From Streptomyces europaeiscabiei (GTDB lineage: Bacteria; Actinomycetota; Actinomycetes; Streptomycetales; Streptomycetaceae), in the NCBI RefSeq assembly GCF_001550375.1, contig NZ_LRTR01000247.1, positions 1-38,580 of the forward strand: a DNA stretch of 38,580 nt, in the 5' to 3' direction. This document shows, in pieces, positions 17,749-25,454 of the stretch (its first letter is position 1; each line of letters starts with the position of its first letter). Made by a program: the position numbers and the translations under genes. The notes under the pieces are model-generated. The model saw only the letters and a list, made by a program, of their open reading frames with translations, had not been told where the DNA came from and made no database searches.

Positions 17749-17818
17749 GCTGTCGGACGACTGGTCTTCACTGCTGTCGGACAGCTGATGTTCACCGCTG
17801 TCGGACGGCTGATCTTCC
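17749..17818. repeat. 24-bp tandem repeat, nearly three copies
   Basis: Units starting GCTGTCGGACGACTGG, GCTGTCGGACAGCTGA and GCTGTCGGACGGCTGA begin at 17749, 17773 and 17797. The array sits five bases after the ATPase stop and before the convergent wblA. It could be the 3' end structure of the ATPase mRNA. Confidence 0.85.
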
Positions 17819-17993
17819 GACGGCTGCCCGAGGGCCCCACGAACAGGCCCGGGACCGCACGACCGGCCGAGGATCGAACCAGGCCCCGACTGCGGATCCA
17901 CGCCTCGGGGCACCCGAGAGCCGGCACACCTGCCCGACGCGCCGACACCTCAAGGGCGCCCTCGACCGACGTGGCCCGGAAGGGGCCTCGCCC

Positions 17994-18332
17994 TCAGCTC
18001 ACCGCCGCGTAGTTCTCGTACATCTCGTCATCGTCGAGCGGCAGAATGCCCGCGCCACGCTCGTACTCCGTGCGCGCGGTCTCCAGCAGCCTGCGCCAAG
18101 ACGTGACGGTCGGACGCCTGCGCAGCAGTGCGCGGCGCTCGCGCTCCGTCATTCCTCCCCACACGCCGAACTCGACGCGGTTGTCCAACGCGTCCGCCAG
18201 GCACTCCGTACGCACCGGGCATCCGGTGCACACCGCCTTGGCCCTGTTCTGCGCTGCTCCTTGAACGAACAGTTCATCCGGATCGGTAGTGCGGCAGCCA
18301 GCCTGCGCACTCCAGTCGGTTACCCAGCCCAT
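17994..18332 (-). CDS. wblA: WhiB-like regulator WblA
   Basis: A 112-residue Wbl protein. Four cysteines (13, 35, 38 and 44; C-X21-C-X2-C-X5-C) bind a [4Fe-4S] cluster. The GVWGGMTERERRALLRRR turn and basic helix are the family signature. Sequence and position beside the paired ATPases and the penicillin-binding protein match S. coelicolor WblA (SCO3579, from memory) and mycobacterial whiB4. WblA promotes sporulation and represses many antibiotic clusters in Streptomyces, probably together with a sigma factor or another partner. I chose the ATG giving MGWVTDWSAQ, with GGGAGAGG upstream; an in-frame ATG 19 codons earlier is possible. A long upstream region suggests complex control. Confidence 0.95.
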   Translation of the reverse strand: MGWVTDWSAQAGCRTTDPDELFVQGAAQNRAKAVCTGCPVRTECLADALDNRVEFGVWGGMTERERRALLRRRPTVTSWRRLLETARTEYERGAGILPLDDDEMYENYAAVS

Positions 18333-18520
18333 ACCGGCGCCGTCCTCTCCCGAATCGAGGCTCCCCCACGGCGGCAGCGGCATATTCACCGCCGCCAGTT
18401 GAGGACGTTACGGAAGGTGGGCACAGCGCAACACCCCCTTCGGGCCCAATCTTGAATGGCCCGAACGGACTATGCGTAAGCGGCAGATCACCCGCGGGAG
18501 TGACCTGAGGACATACATGA

Positions 18521-18542
18521 CTATCCCGACAGAACGGGATAG
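18521..18542. promoter_or_regulatory. perfect inverted repeat upstream of wblA (operator candidate)
   Basis: CTATCCCG and CGGGATAG flank a six-base spacer, 190 bp upstream of the wblA start. The size and perfect 8-bp arms are typical of a dimeric regulator site. The regulator is not known; a transcript hairpin is the alternative. Confidence 0.5.
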
Positions 18543-19078
18543 TTGACATGTGTCACAACGGACACCGAATGACACACGAGGCGTATTCGGACACGGCACC
18601 GGAAAAAAATCGGAAGAACGTCAGAACGATTCGGGCTCGCTGGACGTACTTGATACAAGGGCCTACGGCTGTGACAGTCGGGAGCAGCTTAGGCCAACGC
18701 CTGTGCGCGTGTCCGGCGAATGAGAACGTAGACAACCGTTCAGGTTCCTTCACACCTCCGTGCCGCCCGCGTGCCGGACCAGCCCGCCTGACAGCGGCCT
18801 GCCGTAGAGCCGATGGGGCCCGCGGCCGGCCGGCGCCGGCTCCTTCTTCACCCATACCCGCCCCGGTACGGCGTTCAGTTGCCGCACCCGTCGCCGGTCT
18901 CCCTATCCCTGCTGCCGTCCCCGTCGGACAGCGGGCCCTCGACGAGCAACGCCCTGACCTCGGGTCTCATGCCCCGGATCATCGACGGCCGCCCCCGTCA
19001 CGGGCAGCGGATGTCACGATCCGGCACCCGTACCCCTCCTGACCCACCTGCTCCTTCGGAACGGCCGCCGCTACGGAT

Positions 19079-19090
19079 TAGGCTGCCCTC
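19079..19090 (+). promoter_or_regulatory. probable leaderless -10 element of the PBP gene
   Basis: TAGGCT, six bases, ATG: the same hexamer and spacing as at nth. No ribosome site is present before the ATG. Confidence 0.5.
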
Positions 19091-21406
19091 ATGCCAAACA
19101 AGCGCTCGGGTGGTGGTCTGTCCCCCACACAGCAGGCCGCCAAGTTCCTAGGTGTCAGCGTGCTCGCCGGTGCCGTCATGGCGGGCATCGCGCTGCCCGC
19201 GGTCGGCGCCCTGGGGCTGGCGGCCAAGGGTTCGGTCGAGGGGTTCGACGAACTCCCCGCCAACCTCAAGCAGCCGCCACTGAGCCAGCGCACCACGATC
19301 CTCGACAGCAAGGGCGACTCGATCGCCACGGTGTACAGCCGCGACCGTACGGTGGTGGATCTCAAGGAGATCTCGCCGTACATGCAGCAAGCGATCATCG
19401 CCATCGAGGACGCCCGCTTCTACCAGCACGGCGCGGTCGACCTGAAGGGCGTGCTGCGCGCGGTCAACCGGAACGCGCAGGAGGGCGGGGTCGCCCAGGG
19501 CGCGTCCACGCTCACGCAGCAGCTGGTGAAGAACGTCGCGGTGGAGGAGGCCGGTGACGATCCGACGCTCGTCGCCCAGGCCATCCAGCAGACTCTCGGC
19601 CGGAAGATCCGCGAGCTGAAGTACGCGATCCAGCTCGAAGAGGAACTCGGCAAGAAGAAGATCCTCGAGAACTACCTGAACATCACGTTCTTCGGCCAGC
19701 AGGCCTACGGCGTCGAGGCCGCCTCCCAGCGCTACTTCTCCAAGTCCGCCAAGGACCTGAAGGTCGAGGAGGCCGCGCTCCTCGCCGGGATCGTGCAGTC
19801 GCCCAGCCGGTACGACCCGGTGAACGACCCGCAGGAAGCCACCAAGCGGCGCAACACCGTGCTGCAGCGCATGGCGGACCTCGGCGACATCTCGCGGGCG
19901 GAGGCCGACAAGGCCAAGGAGAAGCCGCTCGGCCTCGACATCAGTAGGCCGAAGAACGGCTGCATCACGGCCGTCAAGGGCGCGGGCTTCTTCTGCGACT
20001 ACGTGCGCGAGGTGTTCCTGAACGACCCGATCTTCGGCAAGTCCAAGGAGGCCCGGGCCAAGATCTGGAACCAGGGTGGTCTGACGATCCGGACGACCAT
20101 GGACCCGAAGGCCCAGAAGTCGGTCCAGGCCTCCGTCAAGGAGCACGTCAGGCAGAAGGACGAGGTGGCCACCGCCGCCACCATCGTGGAGCCCGGCACC
20201 GGCAATATCCTCGCCATGGGCCAGTCGAGGCCGTACGGCCTCGACACCAAGAAGAACGAGACGTCGATCAACCTCTCGGTCGACGAGTCCATGGGCGGCG
20301 GAGCGGGCTACCAGCCCGGATCGACGTTCAAGCCGATCGTCGCCGCGGCGGCCATCGAGGGCGGCATGTCCCCGGGGAAGATCTACCCCGCGCCGTACCA
20401 GATGCTCTACCCGAGCCCGATCTCCACCTGTGGTGGCGGTAACTGGCGCAACAGCACCGGCAGCGACGCCGCGAAGCTCGAGAACGAGAGCGCGTCCGAG
20501 GTCGGCCCGTACTCGATGGAGAAGGCGACCGCGCTGTCGGTCAACACCTACTTCGTGCAGATGATCGCGGATATCGGCATCTGCCCGGTGACGGAGATGG
20601 CCGGGAAGATGGGCGTCGAGCGGGCCGACGGTCGCAAGATGGACCAGGCCCCGTCGATAGCGCTCGGCACGCAGGAGATGTCCCCGCTGACCATGGCGAA
20701 CGCGTACGCGACCTTCGCCTCGCGCGGCATGTACTGCACGCCGGTCGCCATCGAGTCCATCACCCAGCGGGTCGGCGAGAAGTCGAAGTCACTGGAGGTC
20801 CCGAAGTCGACGTGCTCGCGCGCCATGTCCGAGAAGACCGCGGACACCATCAGCACCCTTCTGGAGGGCGTGGTGGAGGACGGTACGGGTACGGAGGCCG
20901 GCCTCGGCCCCAGCCGTCCCAGCGCCGGTAAGACCGGTACGACGGACTACCGTTACGCGGCCTGGTTCGTGGGCTACACCCCGAACATGGCCGGTGCCGT
21001 CTGGGTGGGCGACCCCGCGCACAAGCGCCGCATGGTGAACATCACCATCGGCGGCGTGGGCTACGACAAGGTCTTCGGTGGAAAGGTCCCCGGCCCGATC
21101 TGGCGCGACATGATGTCCGGCGCGCTGGAGGGCAAGCCCAGTCTCGACTTCAACCACGTCTTCATCCCCGACGAGAGGCCGGACCGCGACCGCGACCGCG
21201 GGGACGACGACAACGGGAACAACAACAACGACAACGACGACGACAACGGCAACGGTGACGACGGCGACAACGACGACGGCTTCTTCGGCGGAACCGACGG
21301 CGGAACCACCTTCCCGACCCCGGAGTTCTCCATCCCGGAGAACTGGATCCAGGGCCAGACCAACGGCGGGAACAACGGGAACGGCAATGGTGGCGGGTTC
21401 GGCTGA
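19091..21406 (+). CDS. class A penicillin-binding protein (transglycosylase/transpeptidase)
   Basis: A bifunctional peptidoglycan synthase, 771 residues. It has a short cytoplasmic N-terminus, a single membrane anchor (about residues 18-42), and a GT51 transglycosylase domain with the catalytic Glu106 in IEDARFYQHGAVD and GASTLTQQLVKN. The transpeptidase domain carries STFK (Ser411-Lys414), SVN (Ser483-Asn485) and KTGT (from Lys614). The gene is the positional counterpart of mycobacterial ponA2. Instead of a PASTA domain, the tail after about residue 695 is an Asp/Asn/Gly-rich low-complexity segment that then becomes Pro/Phe/Gly-rich. It is divergent from wblA and followed by a strong bidirectional hairpin. 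Confidence 0.95.
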   Translation: MPNKRSGGGLSPTQQAAKFLGVSVLAGAVMAGIALPAVGALGLAAKGSVEGFDELPANLKQPPLSQRTTILDSKGDSIATVYSRDRTVVDLKEISPYMQQAIIAIEDARFYQHGAVDLKGVLRAVNRNAQEGGVAQGASTLTQQLVKNVAVEEAGDDPTLVAQAIQQTLGRKIRELKYAIQLEEELGKKKILENYLNITFFGQQAYGVEAASQRYFSKSAKDLKVEEAALLAGIVQSPSRYDPVNDPQEATKRRNTVLQRMADLGDISRAEADKAKEKPLGLDISRPKNGCITAVKGAGFFCDYVREVFLNDPIFGKSKEARAKIWNQGGLTIRTTMDPKAQKSVQASVKEHVRQKDEVATAATIVEPGTGNILAMGQSRPYGLDTKKNETSINLSVDESMGGGAGYQPGSTFKPIVAAAAIEGGMSPGKIYPAPYQMLYPSPISTCGGGNWRNSTGSDAAKLENESASEVGPYSMEKATALSVNTYFVQMIADIGICPVTEMAGKMGVERADGRKMDQAPSIALGTQEMSPLTMANAYATFASRGMYCTPVAIESITQRVGEKSKSLEVPKSTCSRAMSEKTADTISTLLEGVVEDGTGTEAGLGPSRPSAGKTGTTDYRYAAWFVGYTPNMAGAVWVGDPAHKRRMVNITIGGVGYDKVFGGKVPGPIWRDMMSGALEGKPSLDFNHVFIPDERPDRDRDRGDDDNGNNNNDNDDDNGNGDDGDNDDGFFGGTDGGTTFPTPEFSIPENWIQGQTNGGNNGNGNGGGFG

Positions 21407-21484
21407 CAGCCACCGGGCGGTCGATCAGAAGAGCCTCTGATGCGATGAGCGCCTGATCCGATGAGTCGCTGATCCGCATGAATA

Positions 21485-21527
21485 CGGCGGTGGGGGCGCC
21501 CCTTGAGAAGGGGCGCCCCCACCGCCG
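21485..21527. terminator. strong bidirectional hairpin terminator
   Basis: A perfect 18-bp stem (left arm CGGCGGTGGGGGCGCCCC) with the loop TTGAGAA lies between the convergent PBP and GatB/YqeY genes. It can serve both strands; there is no long T-run. Confidence 0.85.
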
Positions 21528-21562
21528 TTCTGCTGGAGAGCGGGCGAGAGCCTGAGGGCTGC

Positions 21563-22030
21563 TCAGGCGCCCGTGAGCTGCTGCTTGACGATGGCGGCGA
21601 CCCGGCCGCCCTCGGCGAGCCCGGCCACCTTCGGGTTGACGATCTTCATGACCTGGCCCATCGCGCGCGGGCCCTCGGCACCGGCGGCCCGAGCCTCCTC
21701 GACGGCCTGGCCGACGATCTGCTTCAGCTCCTCGTCGGACAGCTGCTTGGGCAGGTACTCGGCGAGGAACTCGCCCTCCGCCGTCTCCCGCTCGGCCGAC
21801 TCGGTACGACCGCCCTGGGCGAATGCGTCCGCGGCCTCGCGGCGCTTCTTCGCCTCCTTGGTGATCACCTTGAGCACCTCGTCGTCGGAGAGCTCACGCT
21901 TCTCCTTGCCCGCGACCTCTTCCTTGGTGATCGCGGTGAGCGTCAGCCGGAGCGTCGAGGAGCGGAGCTCGTCGCGCTCCTTGATGGCGGCGTTGAGGTC
22001 TTCCTGCAGCTTCGACTTGAGCTTGGTCAT
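21563..22030 (-). CDS. GatB/YqeY domain-containing protein
   Basis: A 155-residue YqeY-type protein: MTKLKSKLQEDLNAAIKERD at the start, then the conserved EEVAGKEKRELSDDEV, FLAEYLPKQLSDEEL and GRVAAIVKQQL segments. YqeY resembles the tail domain of the GatB amidotransferase subunit, which contacts tRNA, but the free-standing protein has no proven role. The start is supported by GACAAT seven bases upstream on this strand. A homologue (Rv3688c, from memory) lies near ponA2 in M. tuberculosis. Confidence 0.9.
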   Translation of the reverse strand: MTKLKSKLQEDLNAAIKERDELRSSTLRLTLTAITKEEVAGKEKRELSDDEVLKVITKEAKKRREAADAFAQGGRTESAERETAEGEFLAEYLPKQLSDEELKQIVGQAVEEARAAGAEGPRAMGQVMKIVNPKVAGLAEGGRVAAIVKQQLTGA

Positions 22031-22120
22031 GGGGCCGATTGTCGCAGGTGTGATGGAGGAAGCGCGCCTTGATTTCGCTGGTGTGTGCGGATCGGTGACG
22101 TGTCCGGGGCGGGTCGGGTG

Positions 22121-22208
22121 CGGACCGGTGGCGGCTCGAGTACGGACCGGTGGCGGCTCGGGTGCGCATGGGTGGCGGCTCGAGTACGGACCGGTGGCGG
22201 CTCGGGAA
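22121..22208. repeat. 22-bp tandem repeat, four copies (second array)
   Basis: Copies begin at 22121, 22143, 22165 and 22187, each a form of CGGACCGGTGGCGGCTCG plus four variable bases alternating GAGTA-like and GGGTG-like ends. The third copy has CGCATGGG at its start. The sequence differs from the array at 15172 but has the same period and copy number. It lies between the divergent YqeY and metallophosphoesterase starts. Confidence 0.9.
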
Positions 22209-22246
22209 GTGGTCGGGTGCCGGTCGGACGTGCGGACCGGAGTGAG

Positions 22247-22298
22247 TTGTCCACAGGGGAAGTTGACGCTCGGCGGTGGCCGTCGGCGGTTGTCCACA
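22247..22298 (+). promoter_or_regulatory. two DnaA-type boxes TTGTCCACA
   Basis: Perfect TTGTCCACA copies at 22247-22255 and 22290-22298, in the same orientation and 43 bp apart, upstream of the metallophosphoesterase gene and next to the 22-bp array. Assignment rests on the known Streptomyces DnaA-box consensus. Confidence 0.55.
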
Positions 22299-22339
22299 GG
22301 CGGGCGCTCGGGCTCGGCGTGGTCTGACACGATGGACAC

Positions 22340-23269
22340 ATGCAAGCGCGATACGGAGTACCTCTGGGGATCGCGGCGGTCGGTGCCGCCGGTGTGGTGT
22401 ACGCGGCGGGTTTCGAGGCCCGCTCCTTCCGGCTGCGGCGGGTGACGGTGCCGGTGCTGCCACCGGGCATGCGGCCGCTGCGCATACTCCAGGTCTCCGA
22501 CATCCACATGGTGAGCGGACAGCGCAAGAAGCAGCGATGGCTGCGTTCCCTGGCCGGGCTGCGCCCCGACTTCGTGATCAACACCGGGGACAACCTCTCC
22601 GACCCCGAGGGCGTCCCCGAGGTGCTGGACTCGCTGGGCCCGCTGATGGAGTTCCCGGGCGCGTACGTCTTCGGCTCGAACGACTACTACGGTCCGACGC
22701 TGCGCAACCCCGCCCGCTATCTCCTGGAGAAGGTCCAGGGCCGCCACGGTCTGAACGGCAACAAGCCGGTGGTCGGCGCCATCCACAACCCGTGGGAGGA
22801 CCTGCGGGACGGCTTCGACGGGGCGGGCTGGCTCAACCTCACCAACACCCGCGGCACACTGAAGATCGAGGGCATGTCGGTCGAGCTGACCGGCCTCGAC
22901 GACCCGCACATCAAGCGGGACCGTTACGCCCGCGTGGCCGGCGGCCCGTCCGACTCCGCCGACCTCTCCCTGGGCGTCGTCCACGCCCCCTACCTCCGCG
23001 CCCTCGACGCCTTCACCGCCGACGGCTACCCCCTCGTCCTCGCCGGCCACACCCACGGCGGCCAGCTCTGCATCCCCTTCTACGGCGCCCTCGTCACCAA
23101 CTGCGACCTCGACACGGACCGTGTGAAGGGCCTCTCCACGCACACGGCCGAGGGCCGCACCGCGTACATGCACGTGTCGGCCGGCTGCGGCACGAGCCGC
23201 TACACCCCGGTGAGGTTCGCCTGCCCGCCGGAGGCTTCACTGCTGACGTTGGTGGGGCGGGAGGGGTAG
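22340..23269 (+). CDS. calcineurin-like metallophosphoesterase, membrane-associated
   Basis: A 309-residue protein. The metal-binding motifs appear in order: SDIHMV (D-x-H), INTGDNLSD (GD), FGSNDYYGP (GND-type) and AGHTHGGQ (GHxH). A short hydrophobic N-terminus (about residues 6-22) suggests membrane anchoring, as in the YkuE-like branch. The phosphoester substrate is unknown; related proteins act on lipids or phosphodiesters. The ATG is preceded by CACGAT at a six-base spacing, so a leaderless start is likely. The position after the class A PBP matches Rv3683 next to ponA2 in mycobacteria. Confidence 0.92.
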   Translation: MQARYGVPLGIAAVGAAGVVYAAGFEARSFRLRRVTVPVLPPGMRPLRILQVSDIHMVSGQRKKQRWLRSLAGLRPDFVINTGDNLSDPEGVPEVLDSLGPLMEFPGAYVFGSNDYYGPTLRNPARYLLEKVQGRHGLNGNKPVVGAIHNPWEDLRDGFDGAGWLNLTNTRGTLKIEGMSVELTGLDDPHIKRDRYARVAGGPSDSADLSLGVVHAPYLRALDAFTADGYPLVLAGHTHGGQLCIPFYGALVTNCDLDTDRVKGLSTHTAEGRTAYMHVSAGCGTSRYTPVRFACPPEASLLTLVGREG

Positions 23270-23454
23270 GAGCTGGGGAGGCCCATGAGGGTGGTGCAGG
23301 CGAGCTGGATCGGTCGGGCGTGTGTGGGCCGACGCGTCGAGCACGGGGGTCTGCCGGTGAGACCTGGCGATCAGGCGGGCGGTGAAGGCTGTCGCCCGGA
23401 TGGGACGCTGACCCATACGGATCACCCCGAATAGCCCGTTTCGTCGGGTGGTCC

Positions 23455-23466
23455 TAGCGTGAGCGC
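23455..23466 (+). promoter_or_regulatory. probable leaderless -10 element of the Pr6Pr gene
   Basis: TAGCGT, six bases, ATG, with no ribosome-binding purine run between. Confidence 0.5.
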
Positions 23467-24300
23467 ATGACCGCACCGATACCCAGGGACATCCCCGATC
23501 TGCCCGCGATCTCGGGCATTCCCGCGCCGGTGACATCCGTCGTGCCCGCGACGGCGGTGGTGACACCGACACGACGCCCACTGGCGTCGGCGTACCGCGC
23601 CTTGGTCGCACTGGCGGCGGCAGGGGCCGTGGTGACCGAGATGGTGCTGGGCAGCCCTCTCCGGGCGTTCAGCCATTTCTCGGTCCAGAGCACGGCCCTG
23701 GTGGCACTGGTCTTCGCCGCCTCGGCGCGCAGCGCGTGGGCGGCCCGGCGCCCCCTGCCCTCCTGGGCGACGGGCGGCACGGTGCTCTACGCCATGATCA
23801 CGGCCTTGGTGTACCACCTGATCCTGACGAGGGACGCGACGGCCTTCTCCATGTCGATGACGCCGACGGGCGCCGCGACCGCCCCCACCGGCTGGCTCGC
23901 CCTGACGAACGTCGCCTTCCACACCGCGATCCCCCTCGCGGTGGTGGCGGACTGGCTGTTCCTGACCCGGCCGGCGCCGCCCCGCCTGAGCCATGCGGCG
24001 GCCTGGTTGCTCTACCCGCTGGTATACCTGGCGTTCACGCTCGGCCGAGCCGCCCTGGTGACGCCCGACTGGCCGGCCCCGTACCTCTACCCATTCCTGG
24101 ACGTCGACCGCCACGGCTACAAGAGCGTCCTCGGCAACGCCCTCCTCCTGGGCCTCGCCTTCTACGCCCTCGCCCTCCTCCTCATCGCCGTCGACCACCT
24201 TCGCCCCGACCCCGTACACCCTCGCCGGGGGCGCCCCAACCGCCACGACCGACGCCCCGAAAACCGGATTTCGTCTCAAGCCACCAGTGGGCTAAAGTAA
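23467..24300 (+). CDS. Pr6Pr family six-helix membrane protein
   Basis: A 277-residue integral membrane protein. After a Pro/Ala-rich N-terminus of about 40 residues there are six to seven hydrophobic segments, with polar residues recurring in membrane context (FSHFSVQS, ALVYHLILT, NVAFHTAIPL and FLDVDRHGY). This resembles the Pr6Pr family, related to the FAR-17a/AIG1-like androgen-induced membrane hydrolases, with conserved Thr/His-type residues. No enzymatic activity is established for bacterial members. The start follows a TAGCGT hexamer at a six-base spacing. The tRNA-Pro gene begins 30 bp after the stop. Confidence 0.8.
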   Translation: MTAPIPRDIPDLPAISGIPAPVTSVVPATAVVTPTRRPLASAYRALVALAAAGAVVTEMVLGSPLRAFSHFSVQSTALVALVFAASARSAWAARRPLPSWATGGTVLYAMITALVYHLILTRDATAFSMSMTPTGAATAPTGWLALTNVAFHTAIPLAVVADWLFLTRPAPPRLSHAAAWLLYPLVYLAFTLGRAALVTPDWPAPYLYPFLDVDRHGYKSVLGNALLLGLAFYALALLLIAVDHLRPDPVHPRRGRPNRHDRRPENRISSQATSGLK

Positions 24301-24329
24301 ACGACGTCGCCGCGACAAGCAGTGACAAT

Positions 24330-24403
24330 CGGGGTGTAGCGCAGCTTGGCAGCGCGCTTCGTTCGGGACGAAGAGGTCGTGGGTTCAAATCCCGCCACCC
24401 CGA
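24330..24403 (+). tRNA. tRNA-Pro (anticodon CGG)
   Basis: A 74-nt cloverleaf. The acceptor stem is CGGGGTG/CACCCCG with discriminator A. The anticodon stem CTTCG/CGAAG encloses the loop TTCGGGA, giving anticodon CGG (24364-24366). The T arm is GTGGG-TTCAAAT-CCCGC. CCA is not encoded. Confidence 0.97.
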
Positions 24404-24420
24404 CAGCTGGATAGCAGTTC

Positions 24421-24453
24421 AGAGGGCCCTTACCAATCTGGTAAGGGCCCTCT
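24421..24453 (+). terminator. hairpin after tRNA-Pro
   Basis: A perfect 15-bp stem, AGAGGGCCCTTACCA and its complement, with a three-base loop, 17 bases after the tRNA. It is the likely 3' end signal of the tRNA transcript. The next 250 bp up to the membrane-protein gene hold nothing recognised. Confidence 0.85.
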
Positions 24454-24709
24454 GGCGTTGCTGCGGGTCTGTCTGCGTGGCTGTCGATTCCTGAGTGTGT
24501 GCTGCGTGATTGCGGCCGCTGTCTGGCGGGTCCGAGGGGATGCCGTCCATGGCCACGGTGCCGACTCGGATCGCGGGTCGGATCTGCTTCCGGTAGGGGA
24601 CGTCCACGGGATCACCACCTGACGAGGCACCCCGGGACCACCGTGACCGAGCAGGTCAACCGCCCCGCTTCGGGCTCTGGACCCGTCCGGAGGCCACGGC
24701 AGGTTTGTG

Positions 24710-25147
24710 TCACGCCATATGGGCCTCTTTGTGCATACCCGTGCACAGTGCCCAGACGATGAAGATGTTGACGGCGACCAGCGCCAGGGCCCATAGGGGG
24801 TAGTACGGAACCCAGAGGAAGTTGGCGAGCGCGCCGAGCCCGGCCACGGCCACACCGAAGAAGCGCGCCCACAGCGCGCCGCTGAGCACGGCGCACCCGG
24901 CGAGGACGAGCACGATTCCCAGAATGAGGTGGACCCAGCCCCAGCCCGCCAGGCTGAACTCGAACACGTAGTGACGTGTCGCGATGAACAAGTCGTCCTC
25001 GGCGATCGCCGCGATTCCCTCGAAGATCGCCATCGCTCCGCCGAAGATCATCAGCGCTGCTGCGAGGACGGTGGTTCCGGATGTGGGCCCATGCCAGCGA
25101 CGTGGGTTGACGTGGGTCGAATTCCGTCGGGTGGCGTCACTGGCCAT
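24710..25147 (-). CDS. DUF7144-type four-helix membrane protein
   Basis: A 145-residue protein with a hydrophilic N-terminus (about 25 residues) and four membrane helices. Conserved aromatic and charged motifs include GWGWVHLILGI and the region FLWVPYYPLWAL, as in the actinobacterial DUF7144 group. Function is unknown. The ATG has AAGGAG at a six-base spacing. It is transcribed towards the tRNA. About 270 bp of upstream DNA, up to the next rightward gene, show no further feature. Confidence 0.85.
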   Translation of the reverse strand: MASDATRRNSTHVNPRRWHGPTSGTTVLAAALMIFGGAMAIFEGIAAIAEDDLFIATRHYVFEFSLAGWGWVHLILGIVLVLAGCAVLSGALWARFFGVAVAGLGALANFLWVPYYPLWALALVAVNIFIVWALCTGMHKEAHMA

Positions 25148-25421
25148 GTCGGCTCCTTGGATCGCAGAGCCGTCCGGTCAGCCAGGCATTCCGGACTGGC
25201 TCGTTCCCTGATCTCAGCGTGGCACGGCGGCACTCCGTCGGCATTCCGGAGCCGTGGCGGCGGCTCGTCCGACGCCCGGTGGGTGAGCTGTCCGTAGAGA
25301 CTGAAGGGGGCGGTCGGCAGGTTCGTCGACCGGCCACGAGGACCCCGAATCAGCACCATCACCAACTGCCGCACACAGATACACAGTGGCCACCTGACAA
25401 CGGGTTCTGTACGTTGCCCCA

Positions 25422-25454
25422 ATGACCGACTACCGAAGGGGCAATGCCGCGTAG
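25422..25454 (+). CDS. leaderless mini-ORF overlapping the next gene
   Basis: ATG to TAG encodes ten residues (MTDYRRGNAA). TACGTT lies exactly six bases before the ATG, matching the leaderless promoters elsewhere. Its final codons overlap the start of the 25444 gene in the +1 frame, and the stop begins eight bases after that ATG. A second, very similar arrangement is at 26053. It is probably a leader peptide for translational coupling, but could be the decayed start of a shifted gene. Confidence 0.35.
   Translation: MTDYRRGNAA

Larger units (their letters stand above)
18333..19090. other. long divergent regulatory region between wblA and the PBP gene
   Basis: About 760 bp without a convincing gene, unusually AT-rich in its middle (around 18470-18680) for this DNA. 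It contains an inverted repeat at 18521-18542 and the palindrome-like TGACATGTGTCA at 18544-18555. It holds the promoters of wblA (leftward) and of the class A PBP gene (rightward). Confidence 0.7.

Noticed and set aside
17850..17920. tRNA-like T-arm (GGTTCGATCC on the minus strand)
   Set aside because: The flanking bases do not pair into a T stem, and no acceptor or anticodon arm could be found.
18544..18555. BldD operator upstream of wblA
   Set aside because: TGACATGTGTCA has the outer bases but is one base short of the consensus spacing.
15172..22208. Tandem arrays as CRISPR
   Set aside because: Units are directly abutting with no unique spacers, and there are no cas genes.
24330..24453. 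tRNA-Pro as an integration site of a mobile element
   Set aside because: No integrase, no repeated tRNA 3' end and no element genes are seen; the dyad after the tRNA reads as a terminator.
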